DNA of 64,000 nt from Enterobacter cloacae complex sp. R_G8 (GTDB lineage Bacteria; Pseudomonadota; Gammaproteobacteria; Enterobacterales; Enterobacteriaceae): NCBI RefSeq assembly GCF_024599795.1, contig NZ_CP102246.1, positions 1,178,001 through 1,242,000 on the forward strand, given 5' to 3'. The notes beneath the pieces are model-generated. The model saw only the letters and a list, made by a program, of their open reading frames with translations, had not been told where the DNA came from and searched no databases. The translations under genes and the position numbers were made by a program. Of the stretch, positions 43,427-53,709 are shown one piece after another (within the stretch, counting starts at the first letter, position 1; each line of letters opens with the position of its first letter).

Positions 43427-44218
43427 ATGACTCAAATCGACCGCCTGCTCGGCATCATGAAACGCCTGCGCGACCCGGAAAACGGCTGCCCGTGGGATAA
43501 AGAGCAGACCTTCGCGACCATCGCCCCGTACACCCTCGAAGAGACCTACGAAGTACTGGACGCCATTTCACGTGAGGACTTCGACGACCTGCGCGGCGAA
43601 CTCGGTGACCTGCTGTTCCAGGTGGTGTTCTACGCGCAGATGGCGCAGGAAGAGGGGCGCTTTAATTTTGACGATATCTGCGCCGCCATTAGCGACAAGC
43701 TTGAGCGTCGTCACCCGCATATCTTTGGCGATGCCACAGCGGGCAACAGCGCGGAGGTACTGGCGCGCTGGGAGCAGATTAAAAGCGCTGAGCGGGCTGA
43801 GAAATCCCAGCACTCTGCGCTGGATGACATCCCGCTGAGCCTGCCCGCCCTGATGCGTGCCCATAAGATCCAGAAACGCTGCTCGGCAGTGGGGTTTGAC
43901 TGGCACTCGCTTGGCCCGGTACTGGACAAAGTCCACGAAGAAATTGACGAAGTGATGCACGAAGCGCAGCAGGCCGTGGTGGATGAAGCAAAGCTTGAAG
44001 AAGAGGTGGGCGATCTGCTGTTTGCCACCGTCAACCTTTCGCGCCACCTGGGTGTAAAAGCGGAAACGGCCCTGCAAAAAGCCAACCTTAAGTTCGAGCG
44101 ACGCTTTCGCGAAGTCGAGCGCATTGTGGCCTCGCGCGGCCTGGAAATGACCGGAATTGACCTCGATGTGATGGAAGAAGTCTGGCAGGAAGTAAAACGC
44201 CAGGAATCTGATCTCTAA
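43427..44218 (+). CDS. mazG: Nucleoside triphosphate pyrophosphohydrolase MazG
   Basis: MazG hydrolyses NTPs and dNTPs to monophosphates and pyrophosphate and has been reported to limit ppGpp. The 263-residue protein (263 in E. coli) has two tandem MazG helical domains. The first contains CPWDKEQTF, EETYEVLDAI and DLRGELGDLLFQVVFYAQ (EExxE-type metal site), the second EIDEVMHEA and EEEVGDLLFATVNL. In E. coli mazE and mazF separate it from relA; here they are absent. It starts 15 bp beyond the REP terminator. Confidence 0.97.
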   Translation: MTQIDRLLGIMKRLRDPENGCPWDKEQTFATIAPYTLEETYEVLDAISREDFDDLRGELGDLLFQVVFYAQMAQEEGRFNFDDICAAISDKLERRHPHIFGDATAGNSAEVLARWEQIKSAERAEKSQHSALDDIPLSLPALMRAHKIQKRCSAVGFDWHSLGPVLDKVHEEIDEVMHEAQQAVVDEAKLEEEVGDLLFATVNLSRHLGVKAETALQKANLKFERRFREVERIVASRGLEMTGIDLDVMEEVWQEVKRQESDL

Positions 44219-44230
44219 CGGAATTTTGCG

Positions 44231-44274
44231 ATCAAGCGCAATTTGTGTGATTTTTTAAATGACAAGCGCTTGAT
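44231..44274. repeat. Inverted repeat after mazG
   Basis: ATCAAGCGC (44231-44239) and GCGCTTGAT (44266-44274) are perfect 9-bp arms around 26 bp of A/T-rich spacer. The right arm extends to the palindrome AAGCGCTT. It lies 12 bp past the mazG stop. A weak transcript-end structure or a protein site are both possible, and there is no clear T-run. Confidence 0.5.
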
Positions 44275-44360
44275 TTGCGTCAAAAACATTTACCCAAAAG
44301 GGGCTATTTTCTCACTCCTTATGTTTGTCATGGCCTGGAATGGAGACGGAGAATGAAAGT

Positions 44361-44389
44361 TTGTGGCGCTCGCCGTGTTCGGGTATACT
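44361..44389 (+). promoter_or_regulatory. pyrG promoter
   Basis: TTGTGG (44361-44366) and TATACT (44384-44389) are separated by 17 bp, about 52 bp upstream of the pyrG ATG. The match to sigma-70 boxes is good. Confidence 0.7.
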
Positions 44390-44426
44390 ACTTTCCCGTC
44401 CTGGTTATTCCATCGTTTCACCCTAA

Positions 44427-46079
<1,653 letters not shown>

Positions 46080-46088
46080 AAAAGTTAG

Positions 46089-47459
<1,371 letters not shown>

Positions 47460-47480
47460 TTGCTTAAGCCTTAAAATAAA

Positions 47481-47510
47481 AATGCCAGTCGGAAGACTGG
47501 CATTTTTTTT
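47481..47510 (+). terminator. Bidirectional terminator after eno
   Basis: A perfect AATGCCAGTC/GACTGGCATT stem with loop GGAA is followed by eight T residues (47503-47510, partly in the stem). On the other strand an A-rich run gives T residues too, so it can also end the convergent reductase gene. Confidence 0.92.
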
Positions 47511-47512
47511 GG

Positions 47513-48616
47513 TTATTTGAAATCAACCGCCATTTGCTCCGGGATGCTTAGCCCCCGGGTAGTTTGTACGCAGCGGGCAATATAGTCCGTAAAACGCGGC
47601 GGTTTAGGCATGCCCATACTGAGCAGCTTATCGTTGCTGAAACGTACATTCAGCGTGGCAAAGGCCCCGTACAAGCGCATTGCTCTCAGCATCAGACGTT
47701 CATTGCAGGGGCCAAAAATATCCTTCAACTCACGGCGCATTCTGACCAGCGTTTCGTAGCTTACCTGGGCATACTTATCACCGACCGGGGCTTTCTCCAG
47801 CGCCTGTGCCATCGCATTATCGATATCCGCAAAGCGCACGCTGTTTTCTTCTCCGGCAGAAATATGTACCACTTCTCCCGGCTGCGCAGCGCTGTTAAGC
47901 AGCATCAGCAGCGCATCGGCGCAGTAATCCACCGGGACAACATCTATTTTGTCTTCCATTGAACACATGAATTTTTGCAGCATCAGCCCCATGCTGAAGA
48001 CCCAGAAAATACTGCTCGACGGCGTACAGCCATGACGGGTATGGCCGACCACGATGGACGGACGGGCGATGAGCAGCGGCAGGTCGGGGCAGTGCTGGCG
48101 CATCAGTTGTTCAATGGTGGATTTCGAATACGTGTATTCCACCAGATGCTCAGCGTTCTCTCTGAACTCCGCGCTTTCGGCGACCAGCGAATCCTGCTCC
48201 GGCGTGCACGACATGGCTGTTCCCACATGCAGAAAGCGCTGCAAACCGGCAACCTGATTCATGCGTCTGGCAAGCGCCAGCGTCCCCTCCACATTCACTC
48301 TCCAGATCAGGGGATTGTTACCAAATGACGCGACGGCCGCGCAGTTCAGAACATGCGTCACCTGTTCCAGACGCGGGTCGTTCAGGAACCCCTCCGGCTG
48401 GCTGAGATCGCCGATAAGGATATTCTCCTCGCTCAACGCGGCCAGCGTCTCCTCTGCAACCTTGAATTTACGCATGTTGTCCCGCACGCGTTCCAGCCCC
48501 TGTTGCGGGTCACTGGCGCGCGCAAGCAGCAGTAATTTTACTGAACTATTGCTGGTAAGTATTTTTTCAAGTACCGCACCGCCCAGAAAACCAGTTACGC
48601 CTGTAATAAATAACAT
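47513..48616 (-). CDS. Orphan NAD(P)-dependent thioester/acyl reductase-like SDR protein
   Basis: The 367-residue extended short-chain dehydrogenase belongs to the male-sterility/fatty-acyl-CoA reductase and thioester-reductase group. The nucleotide loop TGVTGFLGGAVLEK is at residues 5-18, an NCAAVASF motif near 91, VGTAM (catalytic T/S) near 131, YTYSK (Y161, K165) and ARPSIVVGH near 184. Family knowledge: such enzymes reduce acyl-CoA or carrier-bound acyl thioesters to aldehydes or alcohols. No adenylation, carrier or synthase domain is present, and the substrate is unknown. The ribosome site is weak (GAGA about 17 bp upstream) and the upstream DNA is A/T-rich. A transferred gene is possible. 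Confidence 0.75.
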   Translation of the reverse strand: MLFITGVTGFLGGAVLEKILTSNSSVKLLLLARASDPQQGLERVRDNMRKFKVAEETLAALSEENILIGDLSQPEGFLNDPRLEQVTHVLNCAAVASFGNNPLIWRVNVEGTLALARRMNQVAGLQRFLHVGTAMSCTPEQDSLVAESAEFRENAEHLVEYTYSKSTIEQLMRQHCPDLPLLIARPSIVVGHTRHGCTPSSSIFWVFSMGLMLQKFMCSMEDKIDVVPVDYCADALLMLLNSAAQPGEVVHISAGEENSVRFADIDNAMAQALEKAPVGDKYAQVSYETLVRMRRELKDIFGPCNERLMLRAMRLYGAFATLNVRFSNDKLLSMGMPKPPRFTDYIARCVQTTRGLSIPEQMAVDFK

Positions 48617-48969
48617 ATTAATCTATACCGTCTCATAATGATTGATGAGGCGGATTGTAGGCAGGGAAAAGTAAACGGCATTTAAATAGAAAAATGGCAA
48701 CGCTGACGGCGTCTTAAGCTTATTTTAAGGTAAGGAAATCAGGTGGAGATATTGGACATTGCCCCAATGGATAAAATTCAATTTTAAAATAAATTTATTT
48801 TAAAGTTTTGATTTTAATGGTTATTTTTCATGTTTCCATGCTAATTCAAAATGTAATAAATAAAATAATTTGTTACACCATCATTCTTCATCATTAATAA
48901 CGCCCTGCGTGCTTAAGTAAAATCAACCTTACTCAGACGCAGGCTATTTTTTATAACCTGCGCAGGGTT
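48617..48969. other. A/T-rich non-coding region upstream of the reductase gene
   Basis: These 353 bp hold no credible gene. The middle is strongly A/T-rich and contains a perfect 22-bp palindrome at 48783-48804 centred on AAATTT. The end nearest the RpiR gene holds CCTGCGT (48904-48910), ACGCAGG (48937-48943) and the palindrome CCTGCGCAGG (48957-48966), which can pair in alternative hairpins and may end the RpiR transcript. The region should include the reductase promoter. Confidence 0.6.
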
Positions 48970-49794
48970 TTACAGTAATAAGGGAAGGGTTGCGCTCGCG
49001 GTTTGCTGGCTAACGTCACTGTAGTGAGCATCAATCGCAATCAGGGAAGTGGTAAGCAACTCGACCAGTAACATTACGCCAACTTTAGCATTGAGCGCAC
49101 CCGCGCTGAGGGGGCCTTCCGGTTTTGCGGCAACCAGCTGTATATCGCTAAGCGAAGCCAGCGGGCTGCGGGGCGTATTGCTGAGCGCTAACACCTTAAC
49201 GCCGCGTTTGCGTGCAAGTTTTACGACGTGGAGTAAATCCCGCGTTGAACCTGAACTGGAGATGGCGACCACCAGCGTTTGTGCAGAAAGCGTTGTCGCA
49301 TTCATGGCAGCACGATGCATATCGCTAAACAGCTGCGCGGGTTTGCCGAGCCGCAACAGCTTGTAATGCAAATACTCACCGAGGATCGCGCTGGCCGCCA
49401 CGCCATAAATTTGCACGGCGTGTGCCTGATGCAGTGCCTGAGCGGCCTGTTCCAGCAGCGCTCTGTCGAGCAGCCTGGCGGTGTCCTGCAACGCCTGAAC
49501 AGACTCATCGACCACGTTATCAATATCGTCTCCGGCCGCGCGTGCAGGCTGGCCCTGCTGGATATCCAGCGCCAGTGCCATCTTGAATTCGTTATAGCCT
49601 TTGCAGCCGAGCGTCCGGCAAAGACGCGTTACGCTGGCTTCACTGGTGTGGCTCTCCCGTGCCAGTTCGGTGATCGTCAGGTAGAGCACCCGGGCAGGAT
49701 CGTTGAGCACAAACTCGCCCAGTTTTTTTTGCGTGGGGCTGTACCCGGAGGCCTCCTGGCGCAGCTTCAGCAGCAGGTTTTCATGGTCTGACAT
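48970..49794 (-). CDS. MurR/RpiR-family transcriptional regulator
   Basis: A 274-residue regulator. An N-terminal RpiR helix-turn-helix domain occupies about residues 1-77 (YSPTQKKLGEFVLNDPARVLYLTITELARES then SEASVTRLCRTLGCKGYNEFK). A C-terminal SIS sugar-phosphate-binding domain spans about 115-250, with VQIYGVAASAILGEYLHYKL and VVAISSSGSTRDLLHVVKLARKRG. The ATG follows AAGGAT. It is divergent from the PTS-NanE operon with 166 bp between starts, so it most likely controls that operon in response to a sugar phosphate such as ManNAc-6-P; this is inference. Confidence 0.88.
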   Translation of the reverse strand: MSDHENLLLKLRQEASGYSPTQKKLGEFVLNDPARVLYLTITELARESHTSEASVTRLCRTLGCKGYNEFKMALALDIQQGQPARAAGDDIDNVVDESVQALQDTARLLDRALLEQAAQALHQAHAVQIYGVAASAILGEYLHYKLLRLGKPAQLFSDMHRAAMNATTLSAQTLVVAISSSGSTRDLLHVVKLARKRGVKVLALSNTPRSPLASLSDIQLVAAKPEGPLSAGALNAKVGVMLLVELLTTSLIAIDAHYSDVSQQTASATLPLLL

Positions 49795-49931
49795 GCTAGA
49801 TCCTTAATGCGTTTCTCTGCGTCCTAGTGTGGCGGAAAGCGGGGCAGGGATGCCAGTCATTTCGAAAAAGTATGATCGTCCTCCTGGTTTTTGGTGGTAA
49901 TTTTCACTAACAACAATAATTATGGTAAAAA

Positions 49932-49959
49932 TTTTCATCGTTAACAGAGGGGATGAAAA
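49932..49959 (+). promoter_or_regulatory. Inverted repeat overlapping the PTS gene ribosome-binding site
   Basis: TTTTCATC (49932-49939) and GATGAAAA (49952-49959) are perfect 8-bp arms around a 12-bp spacer containing GTTAAC. The right half overlaps the AGAGGGG ribosome site (49946-49952) and abuts the ATG at 49961. It could be an RpiR operator or a hairpin that hides the ribosome site. Confidence 0.5.
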
Positions 49960-49960
49960 A

Positions 49961-51520
49961 ATGATGCAAATGTTCAGTGGTGCTTCGTCCGGCGGATGGT
50001 TTGAAAAAGCGCAGCGCTTTGGCAAATCCTTTATGTTGCCCATCGCCGTGTTGCCTGCGGCGGGTCTGCTGCTGGGGATTGGCGGCGCGTTATCGAATCC
50101 CAATACGCTTACGGCATATCCGTTTTTAGATGTGGGCTGGTTACAGGCTATTTTCACCATCATGAGCAGTGCCGGTTCGATTGTATTCGCGAATCTGTCG
50201 GTGCTGTTTGCCGTTGGGGTCGCCGTCGGGCTGGCAAAAAATGATAAAGGTACGGCAGGGCTGGCGGCGTTACTCGCGTTTCTGGTCATGAATGCCACCA
50301 TTAACGCACTGCTGATCCTCACCGGAAAACTGGCGCACGAGAATCCGGGGGCGGTCGGGCAAGGCATGACGCTGGGGATCCAGACGCTGGAGACCGGCGT
50401 ATTTGGTGGGGTGGTCATTGGTCTTGTGACCTGCGCGCTGCATCATCGGTTTAATAAAATTGCGCTGCCACAATTCCTGGGATTCTTTGGCGGCTCACGC
50501 TTTGTGCCGATTATCAGCTCCCTGGCTGCGATCCTGGTCGGAGCCTTAATGACCGTAGTCTGGCCACATTTCCAGAAGCTGATCTTTGGTCTGGGCGGGC
50601 TGGTGGATGCGACCGGTTATCTGGGAACACTGCTGTACGGCTTCATTTTGCGCATGCTGGGCCCGTTCGGTTTACACCATATCTTCTATCTTCCGTTCTG
50701 GACCACCGCGCTTGGCGGCAGCGAGATCGTCAACGGGCAACTGGTTGAAGGCACGCAGCGGATCTTCTTTGCCCAGCTGGCCGATCCCTCGACGCGCCAG
50801 TTTTATGAAGGGACGTCGCGTTTCATGTCCGGGCGCTTTATCACAATGATGTTTGGTTTGCTCGGGGCCTGCCTTGCGATGTATCACACGGCTAAACCGG
50901 AGAACAAAAAACGCGTCGCGGGCTTGCTGCTTTCAGCGGCATTAACCTCCTTCCTTACGGGGATCACCGAGCCCATCGAGTTCTCCTTCCTGTTTGTCGC
51001 GCCGGTGCTGTACGTCATTCACGCGATTTTCGACGGGCTGGCGTTTATGCTCGCGCATATTTTACACATCACCATTGGGCAGACCTTCTCCGGTGGTTTT
51101 ATCGACTTCGTACTGTTCGGCATTTTGCAGGGGGAGGCCAAAACCCACTGGATGTTAGTGCCGCTGGTGGGCGTACCGTGGTTCTTCCTCTACTACTTCA
51201 CGTTCCGCTATCTGATTAATCGCTTTGATTTTGCCACGCCGGGTCGGGAAAAAGAGCCGATGGCCAATGAAGTGACCTTTGCGCAGAGCGAGCGCGCAGC
51301 GGCGGTGATCGCGGGACTGGGCGGAAAAGGCAATCTGGAAGAAGTGGACTGCTGCGCCACGCGTCTTCGCGTCACGGTCAAAGACGGCAGCAAAGTGAAT
51401 GACGCGGCGCTGAAAGCCACCGGCGCGCGCGGCGTGATTGTGCGCGGGAACGGCGTTCAGGTCATTTATGGCCCGCATGTCACGATTATCAAAAACGAAG
51501 TGGAAGAGATCTTATCGTAA
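49961..51520 (+). CDS. PTS transporter EIICB, glucose/amino-sugar family
   Basis: The 519-residue fused permease has an EIIC domain (about residues 10-400) with roughly ten membrane segments and the substrate-site motif [22 protein letters not shown]-terminal EIIB domain (about 430-519) has the phosphorylated cysteine in [14 protein letters not shown]. No EIIA domain is present, so EIIA-Glc probably phosphorylates it in trans. It resembles the MalX/PtsG group. The ATG at 49961 follows AGAGGGG by 8 bp; an ATG 13 codons upstream is in frame but has no such site. The stop overlaps the NanE-like start by one base. ManNAc or a related sugar is inferred as substrate from that partner. Confidence 0.87.
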   Translation: MMQMFSGASSGGWFEKAQRFGKSFMLPIAVLPAAGLLLGIGGALSNPNTLTAYPFLDVGWLQAIFTIMSSAGSIVFANLSVLFAVGVAVGLAKNDKGTAGLAALLAFLVMNATINALLILTGKLAHENPGAVGQGMTLGIQTLETGVFGGVVIGLVTCALHHRFNKIALPQFLGFFGGSRFVPIISSLAAILVGALMTVVWPHFQKLIFGLGGLVDATGYLGTLLYGFILRMLGPFGLHHIFYLPFWTTALGGSEIVNGQLVEGTQRIFFAQLADPSTRQFYEGTSRFMSGRFITMMFGLLGACLAMYHTAKPENKKRVAGLLLSAALTSFLTGITEPIEFSFLFVAPVLYVIHAIFDGLAFMLAHILHITIGQTFSGGFIDFVLFGILQGEAKTHWMLVPLVGVPWFFLYYFTFRYLINRFDFATPGREKEPMANEVTFAQSERAAAVIAGLGGKGNLEEVDCCATRLRVTVKDGSKVNDAALKATGARGVIVRGNGVQVIYGPHVTIIKNEVEEILS

Positions 51521-52227
51521 TGAAAACTGTACTGGATACCCTGAAGGGAAAACTGGTCGTCTCCTGTCAGGCGCTGGAGAATGAACCGCTGCATAGCCCG
51601 TTTATTATGTCGCGGATGGCGCTGGCCGCACAGCAAGGAGGGGCCGCGGCCATCCGTGCCAACAGCGTGGTGGATATCGAGGCGATAAAAGAGCAGGTCA
51701 CGCTGCCGGTTATCGGCATCATCAAGCGGGAGTATCCCGGCAGCGCGGTGTTTATCACCGCGACGATGAAAGAGGTGGATGAACTGATGACCGTCTCCCC
51801 GGAAATCATTGCGCTTGACGCGACCAACAGGGCGCGGCCTGGCGGGGAGTCTCTGGCAACGCTGGTATCGCGCATTCGGACCCGTTACCCTTCGGTGCTG
51901 CTTATGGCTGATATAGCCACTGTTGATGAGGCCGTCACGGCGCAGGCGCTGGGATTTGATTGTGTCGGGACCACGCTTTACGGCTATACCGCGCAGACCA
52001 CCGGACACGCCTTACCCGAGGATGACTGTCAGTTTCTGAAAGCGGTACTGGCAGCCGTCACGGTACCGGTGGTGGCCGAAGGTAACGTGGACACCCCGGA
52101 ACGCGCCGCCAGATGTCTGGCGTTGGGGGCGCACATGGTGGTGGTGGGTGGGGCAATCACCCGCCCGCAGCAGATTACCGGGCGTTTTATGGCGGCAATT
52201 GACGCGCAAAGCACCGATCGAGCATGA
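51520..52227 (+). CDS. NanE-type N-acylglucosamine-6-phosphate 2-epimerase (putative)
   Basis: A 235-residue TIM-barrel protein of the NanE family, which converts ManNAc-6-phosphate to GlcNAc-6-phosphate. [20 protein letters not shown] with the expected catalytic lysine K69, [25 protein letters not shown] with E187, and [10 protein letters not shown] are visible at the positions expected from NanE. It overlaps the PTS gene by one base and ends the operon. It is not in a nan operon, so I read it as a second, PTS-linked epimerase. The symbol is left empty because a chromosomal nanE may exist elsewhere. Confidence 0.85.
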   Translation: MKTVLDTLKGKLVVSCQALENEPLHSPFIMSRMALAAQQGGAAAIRANSVVDIEAIKEQVTLPVIGIIKREYPGSAVFITATMKEVDELMTVSPEIIALDATNRARPGGESLATLVSRIRTRYPSVLLMADIATVDEAVTAQALGFDCVGTTLYGYTAQTTGHALPEDDCQFLKAVLAAVTVPVVAEGNVDTPERAARCLALGAHMVVVGGAITRPQQITGRFMAAIDAQSTDRA

Positions 52228-52281
52228 CCATCTCACGGGGATCTGCGATACTTATCGTTTATCCCCTTAACTGAGATGACT

Positions 52282-52953
52282 ATGCAGTACCCGATTAACG
52301 AGATGTTCCAGACCCTGCAAGGCGAGGGTTACTTTACCGGCGTTCCCGCTATTTTTATTCGTTTACAGGGATGCCCGGTTGGCTGTGCCTGGTGTGATAC
52401 CAAACATACGTGGGATAAACTCGCAGATCGGGAAGTGTCACTGTTCAGTGTTCTGGCGAAAACCAAAGAGAGCGATAAGTGGGGCGCAGCCAGTGCGGAA
52501 GATCTGCTGGCCATTATTGGTCGCCAGGGCTGGACGGCGCGCCACGTGGTGATCACCGGGGGCGAACCCTGCATCCACGATCTGACGCCGCTGACCGAAC
52601 TGCTCGAAAAGAACGGCTACAGCTGCCAGATTGAAACCAGCGGCACCCATGAAGTGCGCTGCTCCCATACCACCTGGGTGACGGTATCGCCTAAAGTGAA
52701 CATGCGCGGCGGCTACGACGTCCTTTCTCAGGCGCTGGAACGTGCTGATGAGATTAAACACCCGGTAGGGCGAGTACGGGATATCGAAGCGCTGGATGAA
52801 CTGCTGGCCACGCTGACCGATGAAAAACAGCGCGTGATTGCGCTGCAGCCGATTAGCCAGAAAGAAGACGCCACGCGCCTGTGCATTGAAACCTGTATCG
52901 CGCGTAACTGGCGCCTGTCGATGCAGACGCACAAATACCTGAATATTGCCTAA
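52282..52953 (+). CDS. queE: 7-carboxy-7-deazaguanine synthase QueE
   Basis: QueE is a radical-SAM enzyme that converts 6-carboxytetrahydropterin to 7-carboxy-7-deazaguanine in queuosine synthesis. With the ATG at 52282 it is 223 residues, as in E. coli. The cluster motif CPVGCAWC is near residues 31-38, and VVITGGEPCIHD forms the SAM-binding GGE motif. A start two codons upstream is in frame, but MQYPINEMFQ is the family N terminus. It converges with queD, the preceding pathway step, with a BIME between them. Family knowledge: E. coli QueE also blocks division under stress. Confidence 0.96.
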   Translation: MQYPINEMFQTLQGEGYFTGVPAIFIRLQGCPVGCAWCDTKHTWDKLADREVSLFSVLAKTKESDKWGAASAEDLLAIIGRQGWTARHVVITGGEPCIHDLTPLTELLEKNGYSCQIETSGTHEVRCSHTTWVTVSPKVNMRGGYDVLSQALERADEIKHPVGRVRDIEALDELLATLTDEKQRVIALQPISQKEDATRLCIETCIARNWRLSMQTHKYLNIA

Positions 52954-52958
52954 AAAAA

Positions 52959-53035
52959 GCCCGGTGGCGCTCGCGCTTACCGGGCCTACGGTTCGAGGCT
53001 TTTGTCGGCCGGGTAAGGCGAAGCCGCCACCCGGC
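52959..53035. repeat. BIME between queE and queD
   Basis: Two REP palindromes, GCCCGGT/ACCGGGC (52959-52985) and GCCGGGT/ACCCGGC (53008-53035), stand in inverted arrangement. An A-run at 52952-52958 places seven T residues after the first hairpin on the minus strand, so it can terminate queD. Confidence 0.82.
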
Positions 53036-53040
53036 AAGTA

Positions 53041-53403
53041 TCACTCGCCGCGATACACGCAGCCTGCCGTGCAGGTCTCTTTGATCATCACTGCGCTCAG
53101 CAGTGGCACCAGCGGTTTCATCTGATCCCAAATCCATTTTGCCAGCACTTCGCTGGTCGGGTTTTCAAGTCCCGGGATATCGTTCAGGTAATAGTGATCC
53201 AGACGATCGTACGTTGGCTTAAATGCTGCCTTCAGCTCAGCAAAGTCCATGATCCAACCGGTATGCGGATCAACTTCACCGGTGATCTCAAGACGCACCA
53301 TAAACGAATGCCCGTGCAGACGGCCGCATTTATGCCCCTCAGGAACATGCGGAAGGTGGTGGGCGGCTTCGAAGGTGAAATCTTTAAACAGTGTGGTGGA
53401 CAT
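53041..53403 (-). CDS. queD: 6-carboxy-5,6,7,8-tetrahydropterin synthase QueD
   Basis: QueD converts dihydroneopterin triphosphate to 6-carboxytetrahydropterin, the substrate of QueE. The start at 53403 gives 120 residues (121 in E. coli). Zinc and catalytic residues are in [24 protein letters not shown]: the AAH histidine, the cysteine and the HGH pair. A frame open 29 codons further upstream gives no family match and has no better ribosome site. It converges with queE and is divergent from cysJ. Confidence 0.95.
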   Translation of the reverse strand: MSTTLFKDFTFEAAHHLPHVPEGHKCGRLHGHSFMVRLEITGEVDPHTGWIMDFAELKAAFKPTYDRLDHYYLNDIPGLENPTSEVLAKWIWDQMKPLVPLLSAVMIKETCTAGCVYRGE

Positions 53404-53709
53404 GATCGCTCTCAGTAATGCGGAAAAAACCGCCGCATAGTACCGGAAAGCACAATTTTTAGCATTAACTAAAACGGCCTTTACCTTCACTCCGGCAAAA
53501 ATGGCGCGTTGATGCCGTTTTTATCTTTAGATTACAGTGGCTTAATTTATCGCTTTTACCGTTAAGAACGATAACTAAAACAGGTTAGTCCATTTGGTTA
53601 TTTATTATTTCCATCCCTTCTTTAATTGTTATTATCCTCGCCGTTAACCTTATCTTCAGTTTGGATTTATTCGCTTAAAGTCCGCTTGGCTACTGGAACA
53701 TAACGACGC
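53404..53709 (+). promoter_or_regulatory. cysJIH promoter region
   Basis: These 306 bp between queD and cysJ contain the A/T-rich tract GGTTATTTATTATTTCC near 53597 and a -10 candidate TATTAT (53630-53635) without a good -35 box. This is typical of a CysB-dependent promoter. E. coli cysJIH is activated by CysB with N-acetylserine and carries a similar tract. The exact CysB sites were not delimited. Confidence 0.6.

Noticed and set aside
49922..49960. Upstream in-frame ATG for the PTS gene
   Set aside because: It has no ribosome site and would include the inverted repeat in the coding sequence; the ATG at 49961 is well placed after AGAGGGG.
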